NCBI GenBank assembly: GCA_035439485.1
Contig: DAORKI010000146.1
Coordinates: 1 to 7,369 of the forward strand
Source of the DNA: CAIKXD01 sp035439485
GTDB lineage: Bacteria; Bacteroidota; Bacteroidia; UBA4408
Length of the DNA: 7,369 nt
Direction of reading: 5' to 3'
Shown here: positions 1 to 6,465 of the stretch, piece by piece
How positions within the stretch are numbered: the stretch's first letter is position 1
Layout of the letters: every line of letters begins with the position of its first letter
Made by a program: the position numbers and the translations under genes
Notes under the pieces: generated by a model
Databases searched by the model: none
What the model saw: only the letters and a program-made list of their open reading frames with translations
Told to the model about the DNA's origin: nothing

Positions 1-60
1 TGATTAATTTGGGCTTAATAATTAGAATTGAAAGAAGAAATCAAATCAATACTTTAACTT

Positions 61-717
61 TTATTCCAATAAAGTTTTTTGCACAGGCGCAACCTCAGCC
101 ACTGGGCTAAATAAATAAATCCTTTTTGTTGAAAGTTCTACACATTTATAACGCTTGCGAAGTTTTTCTCCTTTTTCAAAGTAACGACTTCCACTAATTT
201 TAAAAATTGTTTTAAATGGTAAGTCTTCTAAATGAACAAGTGATTCATTTGGTTTATCGTATTTCCTTAAAGTTCTTAACAAATTTTCATCGGCACAACT
301 TGATGCAGCCGGATTTATTAAATAATTTTTAAGTGCAATTTGCACATCCATAGGCAAAATACTTTCATTTAAAAAGGGCTGCATTAACTTTTTATACTCA
401 TTTTTCCATTCTTCGCCATGTGGCTTTATATTATGACTAAATTTTTCAAAAGCTGTTAAATGTGCTACTTCATGCACTAAGGTAATTAGAAAAGCAAATT
501 TATTGAGGTTATGATTTATTGTAATTTTATGTCGCTGTCCTTTAAACGGGCTTCTGTAATCGCCTAGTTTTGTGCTTCTACTATGTGTAATTTTTAAATC
601 AAAATTATAATGTCGTACCCAAATTGCAATGGTTTGTACACTTTGTTCAGGTAAAAATTTAGATAGTATCTTTTTATATTGAGCTATTAATTCTTCTTCA
701 CTTAGCTTTATTGACAT
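61..717 (-). CDS. SprT-like zinc metallopeptidase
   Basis: The 218-residue protein carries a gluzincin-type zinc site: HEVAH at residues 82-86 (H82 and H86 as ligands, E83 as catalytic base) and a downstream HGEEW at 100-104 whose H100 is the probable third ligand. This spacing is that of the SprT/Spartan-like family. The C-terminal part (about 135-208), with NPAASSC, LEDLP, KGEKLRKRYKC and YLFSPVAEV, matches what I know of Bacteroidota SprT-like proteins. It has only two cysteines (C141, C192), so a classical four-cysteine zinc ribbon is absent. No signal peptide or membrane span is seen, so it should be cytoplasmic. SprT-family proteins in other organisms cleave DNA-protein crosslinks, but the bacterial substrate is not established. 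The start is the ATG at 717, placed two bases after a promoter-like box. It is transcribed alone and divergently from its right-hand neighbour. Confidence 0.9.
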   Translation of the reverse strand: MSIKLSEEELIAQYKKILSKFLPEQSVQTIAIWVRHYNFDLKITHSRSTKLGDYRSPFKGQRHKITINHNLNKFAFLITLVHEVAHLTAFEKFSHNIKPHGEEWKNEYKKLMQPFLNESILPMDVQIALKNYLINPAASSCADENLLRTLRKYDKPNESLVHLEDLPFKTIFKISGSRYFEKGEKLRKRYKCVELSTKRIYLFSPVAEVAPVQKTLLE

Positions 718-1006
718 GCTGCAAAATTAGTTTTTTTCAAAATACCTTAAAATCAAATTCACATCCATTGAAATGCCTTAACTAATCTTTAGCATATCAT
801 TTAATGCACAAATATTATGAATTTGGCATAAACTCAAACCAAATTTAAGAAGGACTGTGAGCCACATTCAATAAAATAAATGTAAAAAAATCATAATTTA
901 TGTATCCTTTATAAAACTTGACATTATGTGATTAAAAGTTGGAAATCAATTGGCCATAAAACATCTTATTGATTTTGCAAAAGTTACTCACTTAAAACAT
1001 AATATC
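718..1006. other. Divergent intergenic region
   Basis: This AT-rich spacer separates the minus-strand SprT-like gene from the plus-strand membrane-protein gene. It holds the SprT promoter box at its left edge. For the right-hand gene I see only a one-mismatch box (TGAATTTG, 818-825), about 180 bases from the start. A 7-bp inverted repeat (820-826 with 839-845, 12-base loop) overlaps it. I found no tRNA, small ORF or clear terminator here. Confidence 0.5.
720..729 (-). promoter_or_regulatory. Bacteroidota-type -7 box for the SprT-like gene
   Basis: On the minus strand this reads TAATTTTGCA, a full match to the Bacteroidota -7 pattern TAnnTTTG followed by CA. It ends two bases before the ATG, so transcription would start at or very near the start codon and the mRNA would be leaderless or almost so. 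No good TTTG -33 element sits at the expected distance; the nearest (754-757 on the minus strand) is a few bases too far. The same TTTGCA-extended box recurs upstream of the kinase gene at 3476. Confidence 0.55.
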
Positions 1007-2749
1007 ATGAAAAAGCTTATTAGAATTAATTTCAATCGGGTAAAATTATTATCTCAAGAAATTAGAAGACATTTAAATTTCAGTAAAATCGTTCATAAAA
1101 TTTCATTACCTCAGCAAGGAATGCTCAGTTATAAGTTGTTACAAGTACCAATTTTACTAACTGCTTTAATTAGTATGGTAATATTTTTTACATTCAAAAA
1201 AAACCAAATTAACACTACTTCAAACTCAGCTAAAACAAAATTTAGTTTAAATAAATATGCTGAGCCAGCAGATTTATTTCGCATTGATGCATCAAAGGCA
1301 GAAACTTTACATTACAAATCAGGAACACAAATAGTTATTCCAGCAAATAGTTTTGTTGATGATAAAGGAAAAATAATAACTGGGAAGGTTGACATTTTAT
1401 ATCATGAATTTAATACCCCAAAAGATATTTTATTCAGTGAAATTTCAATGAACTATGATAGTGCAGGACTTAATTACCAATTTGAAAGTGCTGGAATGTT
1501 AGAAATTAATGGTTGGCAAAATAATAAACCAGTTTTCATTAAGGCTGAAAAAAACTTACAAGTGCATATGGCAAGCACTGTAACAAAGCCTGGAATAAAT
1601 TTATATGTTTTTGACACATTAAAAAATAACTGGTTTGAGCTTGGAAAAGATAGTGTAAATAATTACTTAGCCGAAGAGGCTGAAAAATACTTTAGTTCAA
1701 CACCAATCAAATCTGAAAATGATTCATTGAGTTTGATGGCAAAGGATTTTATTGCAAAAAAACAAGCCGAAGAAAAATTGTCAAAAATCGCTCCTATTAA
1801 GCCCGTACTTGCCAACAATAATAAAGCAAATTTCACAATAGATTTTAATAAAGAAGATTTTAAAGAATTATGTGCTTTCGAAAACGTGAAGTTTGAAATA
1901 TGCGATTCCACCATTGATATTAATCCTAATGATGCCAACACAATTTGGGAAAATGTGAGTTTAACAAGAGCCAAAAACAACTGTTATGATGTAAAATTTT
2001 GGACCAGTACAAAAAGCCTACAACATAGAGTGAATCCAGTATTTGAAGCTAGCGAAATTGGAAAAGCCAATCAAATATTTGAAAATAAATTCGCTTTATA
2101 TCAAAAAACATTGCATCAAAAAATTGTAGAGAAAGAAATTGCTGCCAAAAAATTAGCAGAGCAATTGATTATTGCACAAAAACAAGCTGCTCTGGAAAGA
2201 GAAAAAGAAATTAAGGAGCAAGAAGAAAAAAATAAAGCTGAAGAAAAACGAATGAATGAAGCTTTAAAGGAGGAAATGAGAATACGTGAAGTAGAAATGA
2301 AAGAACAAATGGCTAAATGGAATGAACAACAAAAAAAACTCATGGAAATGGCGGCAGCTGTGAATTCAGTAACTAGAAGTTTTTATATCAATAGATTTGG
2401 AGTATACAACAGCGATAGAATAATGAAAAACTTGAATGACATTCCTCTTTTGGTGAATTTAAATAAAGAAAGCAACTCAACGATTATTGAATTATATGTT
2501 GTCATAAAAGGAATACGTACCGCAATTCATTGTTATCCTATTTTTAAAAGAGAGAATGAATACAATTTAAAATATTCAAATGATGAAGAGTTTAAAATTA
2601 TTGCTATTACAACTTCAAAAAAGATAGCTACAGCAGATCATAAAATGATTCAAGAGGCTTTAAAGAACAAAAATAGTGGTATTGAATTAGAGATTTTATC
2701 AATTGATTTAAATAATCAAGACGAGTTAAATAAAGTTATTAATTTTTAA
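1007..2749 (+). CDS. Single-span membrane protein with coiled coil, conserved Bacteroidota family of unknown function
   Basis: I recognise the family pattern but no established function. From the ATG at 1007 the protein has 580 residues. It has a basic N-terminal segment (1-45), one hydrophobic span (about 46-62, VPILLTALISMVIFF) and a beta-rich domain (about 80-210, with TLHYKSGTQIVIPANSFVDD, KVDILYHEFNTPKDI and QFESAGMLEI). A linker and second folded part follow (about 275-350), then a long Glu/Lys/Gln-rich coiled coil (about 370-450) and a C-terminal domain opening with TRSFYINRFGVYNSD (about 456-470). The basic N-terminus and single span suggest an N-in topology with the bulk in the periplasm. 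The frame is also open back to a TTG at 950, but the ATG followed by MKKLI is the more natural start. Only 11 bases separate it from the next gene, so the two are almost certainly co-transcribed and may work together. No enzyme motif is visible. Confidence 0.8.
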   Translation: MKKLIRINFNRVKLLSQEIRRHLNFSKIVHKISLPQQGMLSYKLLQVPILLTALISMVIFFTFKKNQINTTSNSAKTKFSLNKYAEPADLFRIDASKAETLHYKSGTQIVIPANSFVDDKGKIITGKVDILYHEFNTPKDILFSEISMNYDSAGLNYQFESAGMLEINGWQNNKPVFIKAEKNLQVHMASTVTKPGINLYVFDTLKNNWFELGKDSVNNYLAEEAEKYFSSTPIKSENDSLSLMAKDFIAKKQAEEKLSKIAPIKPVLANNNKANFTIDFNKEDFKELCAFENVKFEICDSTIDINPNDANTIWENVSLTRAKNNCYDVKFWTSTKSLQHRVNPVFEASEIGKANQIFENKFALYQKTLHQKIVEKEIAAKKLAEQLIIAQKQAALEREKEIKEQEEKNKAEEKRMNEALKEEMRIREVEMKEQMAKWNEQQKKLMEMAAAVNSVTRSFYINRFGVYNSDRIMKNLNDIPLLVNLNKESNSTIIELYVVIKGIRTAIHCYPIFKRENEYNLKYSNDEEFKIIAITTSKKIATADHKMIQEALKNKNSGIELEILSIDLNNQDELNKVINF

Positions 2750-2760
2750 ATTCTAATATT

Positions 2761-3441
2761 ATGAAAACTTCCATGATATTAACTGGTATTTCAGTTTTAC
2801 TCTGCTTGAATGGCAGTAGCCAAAATATAGAAAAGAATAAAATTAAAGTACGAAAAAGCAACAATTGTATAGGTATTGAACAACCTGGTTTGAATGTTTT
2901 ATACAAAGGCATTGAAAACCCAATACATCTTGTATATAGTGGCAATTGCAAACTTGTATTAAAAATAAATAATGGAACCATTGTAGATAAACTTGATGGT
3001 GATTATGGGGTTTTTGTAAATGCCGGAAGCTCCACTGAAATTTCCATTTATGAACAACGTGGTAGTGAATTAAAAAAAATAGGTGCAAAAAAATATAGAA
3101 TTAAATCGGTTCCCAACCCTATTCCAAGTTTTGCTGGTAAACGAAATGGTGAAGACATAAGTAAAGCTTTACTATTAAAAGGGACTTTAGCTATTAACTT
3201 AGATAATTTTTTGTATGATGTACGATATGAAATTGTATCATTTAGTGTGTCGGTAAATTTTTGTGGTGAATTTAAAACTGCAAGTACACGTGGCAATGTA
3301 TTTACCAGCGAACAATTTGCGCTAATGAGTAAGATAAAAAATCAAGGAAAAGTAGTGATTGAAGATATAAAAGTAAAGGAAATAGGAAGTAACGGTTGTG
3401 TAAGAACCTTACCTGCTATCATACTTAGGATTATTGGATAA
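2761..3441 (+). CDS. Secreted stand-alone GldM C-terminal-domain protein
   Basis: The 226-residue protein starts with a signal peptide (residues 1-20, probable cleavage in GSS-QN). The mature part resembles the last two periplasmic domains of GldM, the gliding motility/type IX secretion protein. The first domain (about 25-115) contains LNVLYKGIENPIHLVYSG, like the GldM 'NVLY-G-NPI' strand. The second (about 116-226) contains KSVPNPIPSFAGK, ISKALLLKG, DVRYEIVSFSVSV, FTSEQFALMSKIKNQGKV and EDIKVKEIGSNGCVRTL, in the order found in the GldM C-terminal domain. The N-terminal membrane helix and helical domain of true GldM (a protein of roughly 500 residues) are missing, so this is not GldM itself. 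C15 is not in a good lipobox (LLC), so it is probably soluble in the periplasm. It lies 11 bases after the membrane/coiled-coil gene. I infer, without proof, that the two proteins are partners. Confidence 0.8.
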   Translation: MKTSMILTGISVLLCLNGSSQNIEKNKIKVRKSNNCIGIEQPGLNVLYKGIENPIHLVYSGNCKLVLKINNGTIVDKLDGDYGVFVNAGSSTEISIYEQRGSELKKIGAKKYRIKSVPNPIPSFAGKRNGEDISKALLLKGTLAINLDNFLYDVRYEIVSFSVSVNFCGEFKTASTRGNVFTSEQFALMSKIKNQGKVVIEDIKVKEIGSNGCVRTLPAIILRIIG

Positions 3442-3448
3442 AATTTTC

Positions 3449-3466
3449 TTTATAAAATCTTTATAA
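3449..3466 (+). promoter_or_regulatory. Predicted KdpE-type operator upstream of the kinase gene
   Basis: The 18 bases TTTATAAAATCTTTATAA contain two TTTATA half-sites (3449-3454 and 3460-3465) repeated head-to-tail with an 11-bp period. This is the geometry expected for a dimer of an OmpR/KdpE-family regulator. As I remember it, the E. coli KdpE site is likewise TTTATA-N5-TTTACA. The same 18 bases, plus the preceding C, recur at 5448-5466. The downstream half-site ends 10 bp before the -7 box, so the site covers the -33 region, as an activator site would. Autoregulation of the kinase/regulator operon is inferred. Confidence 0.65.
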
Positions 3467-3475
3467 GCAAATGAC

Positions 3476-3483
3476 TAATTTTG
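3476..3483 (+). promoter_or_regulatory. Bacteroidota-type -7 box for the kinase/regulator operon
   Basis: TAATTTTG is a full match to TAnnTTTG and is followed by CA, as at the SprT promoter. No separate TTTG -33 element is evident; the direct-repeat operator occupies that region, which suits an activated promoter. The expected start of transcription near 3490 leaves a leader of roughly 16 bases before the TTG start codon. Confidence 0.55.
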
Positions 3484-3505
3484 CAGGGTACAAATCAGGC
3501 TAAAG

Positions 3506-4582
3506 TTGAATTTATTACAAACTAGAAACTACAAAAGCAGTGCACAATATTTAATATGTATTTGTGTAATACTAATAATATCTGGGGTTTGCTATTTTAG
3601 TAAATCAATTATAGGATATAAAACAGTAGCTCTTATTCTATTGATGGCAGTCTCTATTTTAGCCATGCTTTTTGATATTATTCCTGTTTTAACTGCAGCT
3701 TTGCTTAGTGCCCTATCATGGAACTTTTTCTTCATCCCACCTTTATTTACATTTCACACCGAAAGTGCAGAGGACTTACTCATGTTTTTTTTGTACTTCT
3801 TTGTTGCCATGGTAAATACAGTATTAACATTCAAAATTAGAATAGAAGAAAAAAAAGCTAGAGATAAGGAAGAAAAAGAAAACACAATCAAGTTGTATAA
3901 CACTTTACTAAACTCGCTATCACATGAACTTAGAACACCTATAGCAGCAATTTTAAGTGCAGTTGATGTACTTAAAAATAATAAAGAAGGTATTTCATCA
4001 AAAAATCAAATTGAGTTACTCAATCAAATAGATATAGCTGGTGTAAGGCTGAATCGTCAAGTTGAAAATTTACTTAATATGAGCAGGCTTGAAACAGGAA
4101 TTCTTAAACTTAATATAGATTGGTGCGATACAAATGACTTAATACAATCAATTTTACAAAAGACAAACATTTCAAATAAAAAAATAATATTCGAACCTGA
4201 TGAAAAATTGCCTTTATTTAGATATGATAGAGGTTTAATTGAACAAGCAATTCATAACATTTTGCACAATGCCATACATTATACACCAATAAGCGCTGAA
4301 ATAAAAATTAATGTATTTGAAGAAAACAATAATAATGTGATCCAAATTTCTGATAATGGAAATGGAATTCCAGAAAGTGAATTAGGGAATTTATTTAATA
4401 AATTTTATCGATTGCCTAAAACTAAAGCTGGTGGAAGTGGTTTGGGTTTATCAATTGCCAAAGGCTTTGTAGAAGCGCACAAGGGCACAATTAAAGTAAA
4501 CAATAATGAAAAAGGCGGAGCCATATTTTCTATTTATTTACCTGTGGAATCTAGCTATTTAAATCAATTAAGAAATGAATAA
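3506..4582 (+). CDS. kdpD: Short KdpD-like sensor histidine kinase (DUF4118-HisKA-HATPase)
   Basis: The 358-residue protein has four hydrophobic segments (about 15-33, 38-55, 58-80 and 88-108). They include SALSWNFFFIPPLFTFHTES, the signature of the KdpD membrane domain (DUF4118). Next come a HisKA domain with SLSHELRTP (phospho-acceptor H140) and an ATPase domain with the N box (N251, N255), G1 DNGNGIP (283-289), F box NLFNKFYR and G2 GGSGLGLSIAKG (309-320). It should phosphorylate the regulator encoded next. Compared with full-length KdpD it lacks the cytoplasmic N-terminal KdpD/Usp domains and the GAF domain between membrane part and HisKA. In Bacteroidota the N-terminal sensor part is often a separate gene, which is not in the window. 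The start is a TTG: an in-frame stop lies at 3476 and the first in-frame ATG is near codon 47, inside the membrane domain. The regulator gene follows after 40 bases. Confidence 0.88.
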   Translation: MNLLQTRNYKSSAQYLICICVILIISGVCYFSKSIIGYKTVALILLMAVSILAMLFDIIPVLTAALLSALSWNFFFIPPLFTFHTESAEDLLMFFLYFFVAMVNTVLTFKIRIEEKKARDKEEKENTIKLYNTLLNSLSHELRTPIAAILSAVDVLKNNKEGISSKNQIELLNQIDIAGVRLNRQVENLLNMSRLETGILKLNIDWCDTNDLIQSILQKTNISNKKIIFEPDEKLPLFRYDRGLIEQAIHNILHNAIHYTPISAEIKINVFEENNNNVIQISDNGNGIPESELGNLFNKFYRLPKTKAGGSGLGLSIAKGFVEAHKGTIKVNNNEKGGAIFSIYLPVESSYLNQLRNE

Positions 4583-4608
4583 AGAAACCACACACTTGTA
4601 TAATTATT

Positions 4609-4618
4609 AAATTTTGCA
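4609..4618 (+). promoter_or_regulatory. Possible internal -7 box before the response regulator
   Basis: AAATTTTGCA in the short kinase-regulator gap differs from TAnnTTTG plus CA by one base (A for the first T). Transcription from it would begin about at the ATG at 4623, giving a leaderless regulator mRNA. It may be an accidental match in AT-rich DNA; the regulator could simply be read from the upstream promoter. Confidence 0.25.
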
Positions 4619-4622
4619 AAGG

Positions 4623-5297
4623 ATGAAAGATACAATTTTAATCATTGATGATGAACCTCAAATTCGTAAACTGCTAGAGATAACTTTAGAGAGCAATAAT
4701 TACAAGGTAGTGCAAGCATCAACTGGCAAAGAAGGCATAAATATGGCTGCCAATTATGTTCCCGAATTAATTATTTTAGATTTAGGATTACCCGACAAAG
4801 AAGGTCATGAAATATTAAAGGAACTTAGAAATTGGTATAACAAATCAATCATTATTTTATCAGTGCAAAACAGTGAATTTGACATTGTAAAAGCTCTTGA
4901 TAATGGAGCTTCTGATTACTTAACCAAACCATTCAGAAATGCAGAACTCCTCGCTCGAATTCGGTCTGCCATAAGAAGAAATCAATTGCCTAATTTATCC
5001 AATAAATTAACTTGTGGTAATCTTGACATTGACATCAGTGCACACACAATTTTGAAAGATGGAGTACCGTTAAAACTAACATCCACCGAATTTAATTTAC
5101 TAGTATTATTAGCCAAAAATGAAGGAAGAGTATTAACCCACCAATATATTCTAAAAGAAATATGGGGTGTTGGTGCTCAAGCCGAAACTCAATACTTGCG
5201 CGTGTTTATTGGCACATTAAGAAAAAAAATAGAAAACAATGTGAATCAACCTATGCATATAATTACCGAAAGTGGTGTTGGATATAGATTTGCTTAA
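4623..5297 (+). CDS. kdpE: KdpE-like response regulator (OmpR family)
   Basis: The 224-residue protein (from the ATG at 4623; an in-frame TTG lies three codons earlier) has an N-terminal receiver domain. It shows the acidic pair D9/D10, phospho-acceptor D53 in LIILDLGLPD, the S80 switch residue in IIILSVQN, and K102 in DYLTKPF. A winged-helix DNA-binding domain follows (about 125-224) with LTSTEFNLLVLLAKNEGRVL, TQYLRVFIGTLRKKIE and IITESGVGYRFA. The YLRVFIGTLRKKIE recognition-helix region is characteristic of KdpE rather than PhoB or OmpR. Upon phosphorylation by the preceding kinase it should bind the TTTATA direct repeats at 3449 and 5449, regulating its own operon and the potassium-transport genes downstream. 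The length is normal and no key residue is missing. I see no strong terminator after it. Confidence 0.92.
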   Translation: MKDTILIIDDEPQIRKLLEITLESNNYKVVQASTGKEGINMAANYVPELIILDLGLPDKEGHEILKELRNWYNKSIIILSVQNSEFDIVKALDNGASDYLTKPFRNAELLARIRSAIRRNQLPNLSNKLTCGNLDIDISAHTILKDGVPLKLTSTEFNLLVLLAKNEGRVLTHQYILKEIWGVGAQAETQYLRVFIGTLRKKIENNVNQPMHIITESGVGYRFA

Positions 5298-5448
5298 CAA
5301 ACTGGGTTATTTTTCACGACTACAATTTGTTATTGCATGTTCTACTAAAAATATAACTTTATTTCAATTGCTATAACAGTAATTTATGGAATTTCTTTTT
5401 CAATTATCGCAAGAATTTTTTTCACTTAAACAAGAAATCTATAGCAAC

Positions 5449-5466
5449 TTTATAAAATCTTTATAA
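5449..5466 (+). promoter_or_regulatory. Second copy of the predicted KdpE-type operator, upstream of the kup relic
   Basis: TTTATAAAATCTTTATAA is identical over 18 bases (19 with the leading C) to the site at 3449-3466, with half-sites at 5449-5454 and 5460-5465. Two further half-site-like words, TTTACA at 5481-5486 and 5488-5493, lie just downstream. The surroundings are otherwise unlike the first site, so the shared block is not part of a longer duplication. It lies 84 bases before the presumed original kup ATG at 5533 and about 1 kb before the porin. It most likely controlled kup and perhaps still controls the porin. Confidence 0.65.
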
Positions 5467-5490
5467 AAATTGTAATAGGTTTTACAATTT
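5467..5490. repeat. AT-rich inverted repeat next to the second operator
   Basis: AAATTGTAA (5467-5475) and TTACAATTT (5482-5490) are perfect 9-bp inverted arms around a 6-base centre, starting right after the direct-repeat operator. The overall 24-bp palindrome would sit at the -33 region of the box at 5508. It may be a binding site for a second, dimeric regulator. As an RNA hairpin it would be weak, and no T-tract follows, so a terminator is unlikely. The promoter at 3476 has no counterpart. Confidence 0.4.
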
Positions 5491-5507
5491 ACAGATGTAT
5501 AAATACT

Positions 5508-5515
5508 GAAATTTG
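5508..5515 (+). promoter_or_regulatory. Candidate -7 box for the kup relic
   Basis: GAAATTTG followed by CA fits TAnnTTTG except for G in place of the first T. It lies 17 bases before the presumed kup ATG at 5533, comparable to the 22 bases at the kinase promoter. Its distance from the operator is 32 bp longer than at the kinase promoter, close to three helical turns, which would keep the regulator on the same DNA face. A rival box, CAATTTTG at 5522-5529, is too close to the ATG. Confidence 0.35.
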
Positions 5516-5532
5516 CACCATCAATTTTGGGT

Positions 5533-6329
5533 ATGTAAAATTCAGTAAAATCAAAGCAACCAAAGGTATTTACAACATCAATATTGGAGACATTAGGTAT
5601 TACTTATAGCTATATTGGAACAAGTTTGTTGATTTGGAAAAATGTGTAGCATAAATAAATGAATTGAGCTTCGAGACTCAAATTGATATAATAGTTACCC
5701 ACATAATATATCTTATTGAAATTAAATTATAAGATGAAAATGAAGAAAAAATTATGTATTCAATCATAGCTAAGAAACCTAAAATTGACAATGAGTATTG
5801 CTTATTACATATTAACCAAAAATCTGAAACAAATATTCTTTCCTATAATTTATTCGAACATGTTGATGATAAAGTTATCGAAGTAAATATAAATGTAGGT
5901 TTTAAAATTCTTCCTCATTTTGAGTATTATTCTACCAAAATTGTTCAAGAATTAGTTAGCAAAAAGAAGCTCAAATTACAGAATCAACCTGTTGTCAGAA
6001 TAAAGAATAACAATGAAACAGTTTTCAAATGTATGGTGCTAGAAGAATTTCAAACATTAGAGCATGGATTTACAATGAATGAAAATCATTTTCCATACTA
6101 ATAAATTATTTTAAAAAGTTAGGGTATATGTGTTGAAGTTAATCATGGTTTAAATAAAACTGATGTTATTAATGAAAAATTACCAGAAGTGTACCAACTC
6201 TTTTCTAACATTGAATTAATGAGAGTTGAAAAATATAATTTACCCTAATTTAAAGCACATACATTAAGAAATTTGATTCCATCAATAGTGAATTATTATT
6301 CTAATGTATTTGTTCCTTCTAAAAATTAA
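5533..6329 (+). pseudogene. kup: Decayed kup/trkD potassium transporter, internally deleted, with several in-frame stops
   Basis: Kup proteins are about 640-660 residues: a roughly 430-residue membrane core that imports potassium, then a cytoplasmic domain. Two pieces survive here. In the frame of an ATG at 5533 (next codon TAA), KVFTTSILETLGITYSYIGTS corresponds to the Kup N-terminus and first membrane helix (LGI-Y-DIGTSPL). From about 5619, in another frame, the C-terminal domain begins: KFVDLEK, INELS, VTHIIYL (Kup THLVYL), DENEEKIMYSIIAKKPK (Kup IYSI-QKRPKRAD), LLHIN, KVIEVNINVGFKILP (Kup VIRV-FRLGFRV-P), KIVQELVSKKKL, CMVLEEF, then GLNKTDVINEKLP (Kup GLDTS-V-VEKVP) and SNIELMRVEK. The tail to 6329 is not recognised. 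Stops in this frame lie at 5652, 5730, 6099, 6102, 6120 and 6246. The remaining membrane helices, about 1.3 kb, are missing, with the junction near 5615-5640. Several independent stops argue for true decay rather than sequencing error. Confidence 0.8.
5754..6101 (+). CDS. 115-codon open stretch inside the kup relic (C-terminal domain fragment)
   Basis: This is the longest uninterrupted part of the decayed kup gene and could be taken for a hypothetical protein. It starts at a methionine inside the Kup-like EEKIMYSI stretch and ends at TAA TAA. Homologous sequence continues in the same frame on both sides of these stops: DENEEKI directly before it, back to the TAA at 5730, and ILKS and GLNKTDVINEKLP after it. 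It has no membrane segment, no promoter box of its own and no visible ribosome-binding site. If translated it would be a soluble fragment of the Kup cytoplasmic domain. I think it is not a functional gene, though a residual regulatory role cannot be excluded from sequence. Confidence 0.3.
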   Translation: MYSIIAKKPKIDNEYCLLHINQKSETNILSYNLFEHVDDKVIEVNINVGFKILPHFEYYSTKIVQELVSKKKLKLQNQPVVRIKNNNETVFKCMVLEEFQTLEHGFTMNENHFPY

Positions 6330-6465
6330 ATTAATATAAATTGAATACAAGATACTCTGAAACAAACAATTTCATTAGCTTATATACCCTGCAATCCATT
6401 GTAAAAAGTATACAAGTTTCTAACATAGCCACTATTGAATTCGAAACAAACAAACAATAATTTAA

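Noticed and set aside
1..60. The 60 bases after the SprT stop codon.
   Set aside because: No terminator hairpin, promoter box or coding signal is visible in this short AT-rich piece.
820..845. A 7-bp inverted repeat (AATTTGG/CCAAATT) in the divergent spacer.
   Set aside because: The arms are short with a 12-base loop and no T-tract; it is expected by chance in such AT-rich DNA.
907..920. CTTTATAAAACTTG, sharing ten bases with the KdpE-type operator.
   Set aside because: Only one TTTATA half-site is present; the position 11 bp later reads TGACAT, so the direct repeat is missing.
950..1006. A TTG start 19 codons upstream of the membrane-protein ATG.
   Set aside because: The ATG at 1007 gives a typical MKK start directly, and the extra residues look like untranslated AT-rich sequence rather than part of the protein.
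1663..3296. Several open frames on the minus strand under the membrane-protein and GldM-like genes.
   Set aside because: Their translations are low-complexity Ser/Phe/Leu-rich shadows of the Lys/Glu-rich coiled coil and its neighbour, with no family resemblance or start signals.
5295..5332. TAACAAA...TTTGTTA pairing after the regulator gene as a terminator.
   Set aside because: A 24-base loop, AT-only stem apart from one C-G pair and no following T-run make it a poor terminator.
3448..5448. The two operator copies begin exactly 2000 bases apart.
   Set aside because: Flanks differ completely and no repeat unit of that length exists, so the round number is coincidence.
5523..5606. A second open stretch in the frame of the Kup C-terminal domain, just upstream of it.
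   Set aside because: Its translation shows no Kup resemblance, whereas the overlapping frame gives the clear first-helix motif LGI-Y--IGTS; the former is a shadow.
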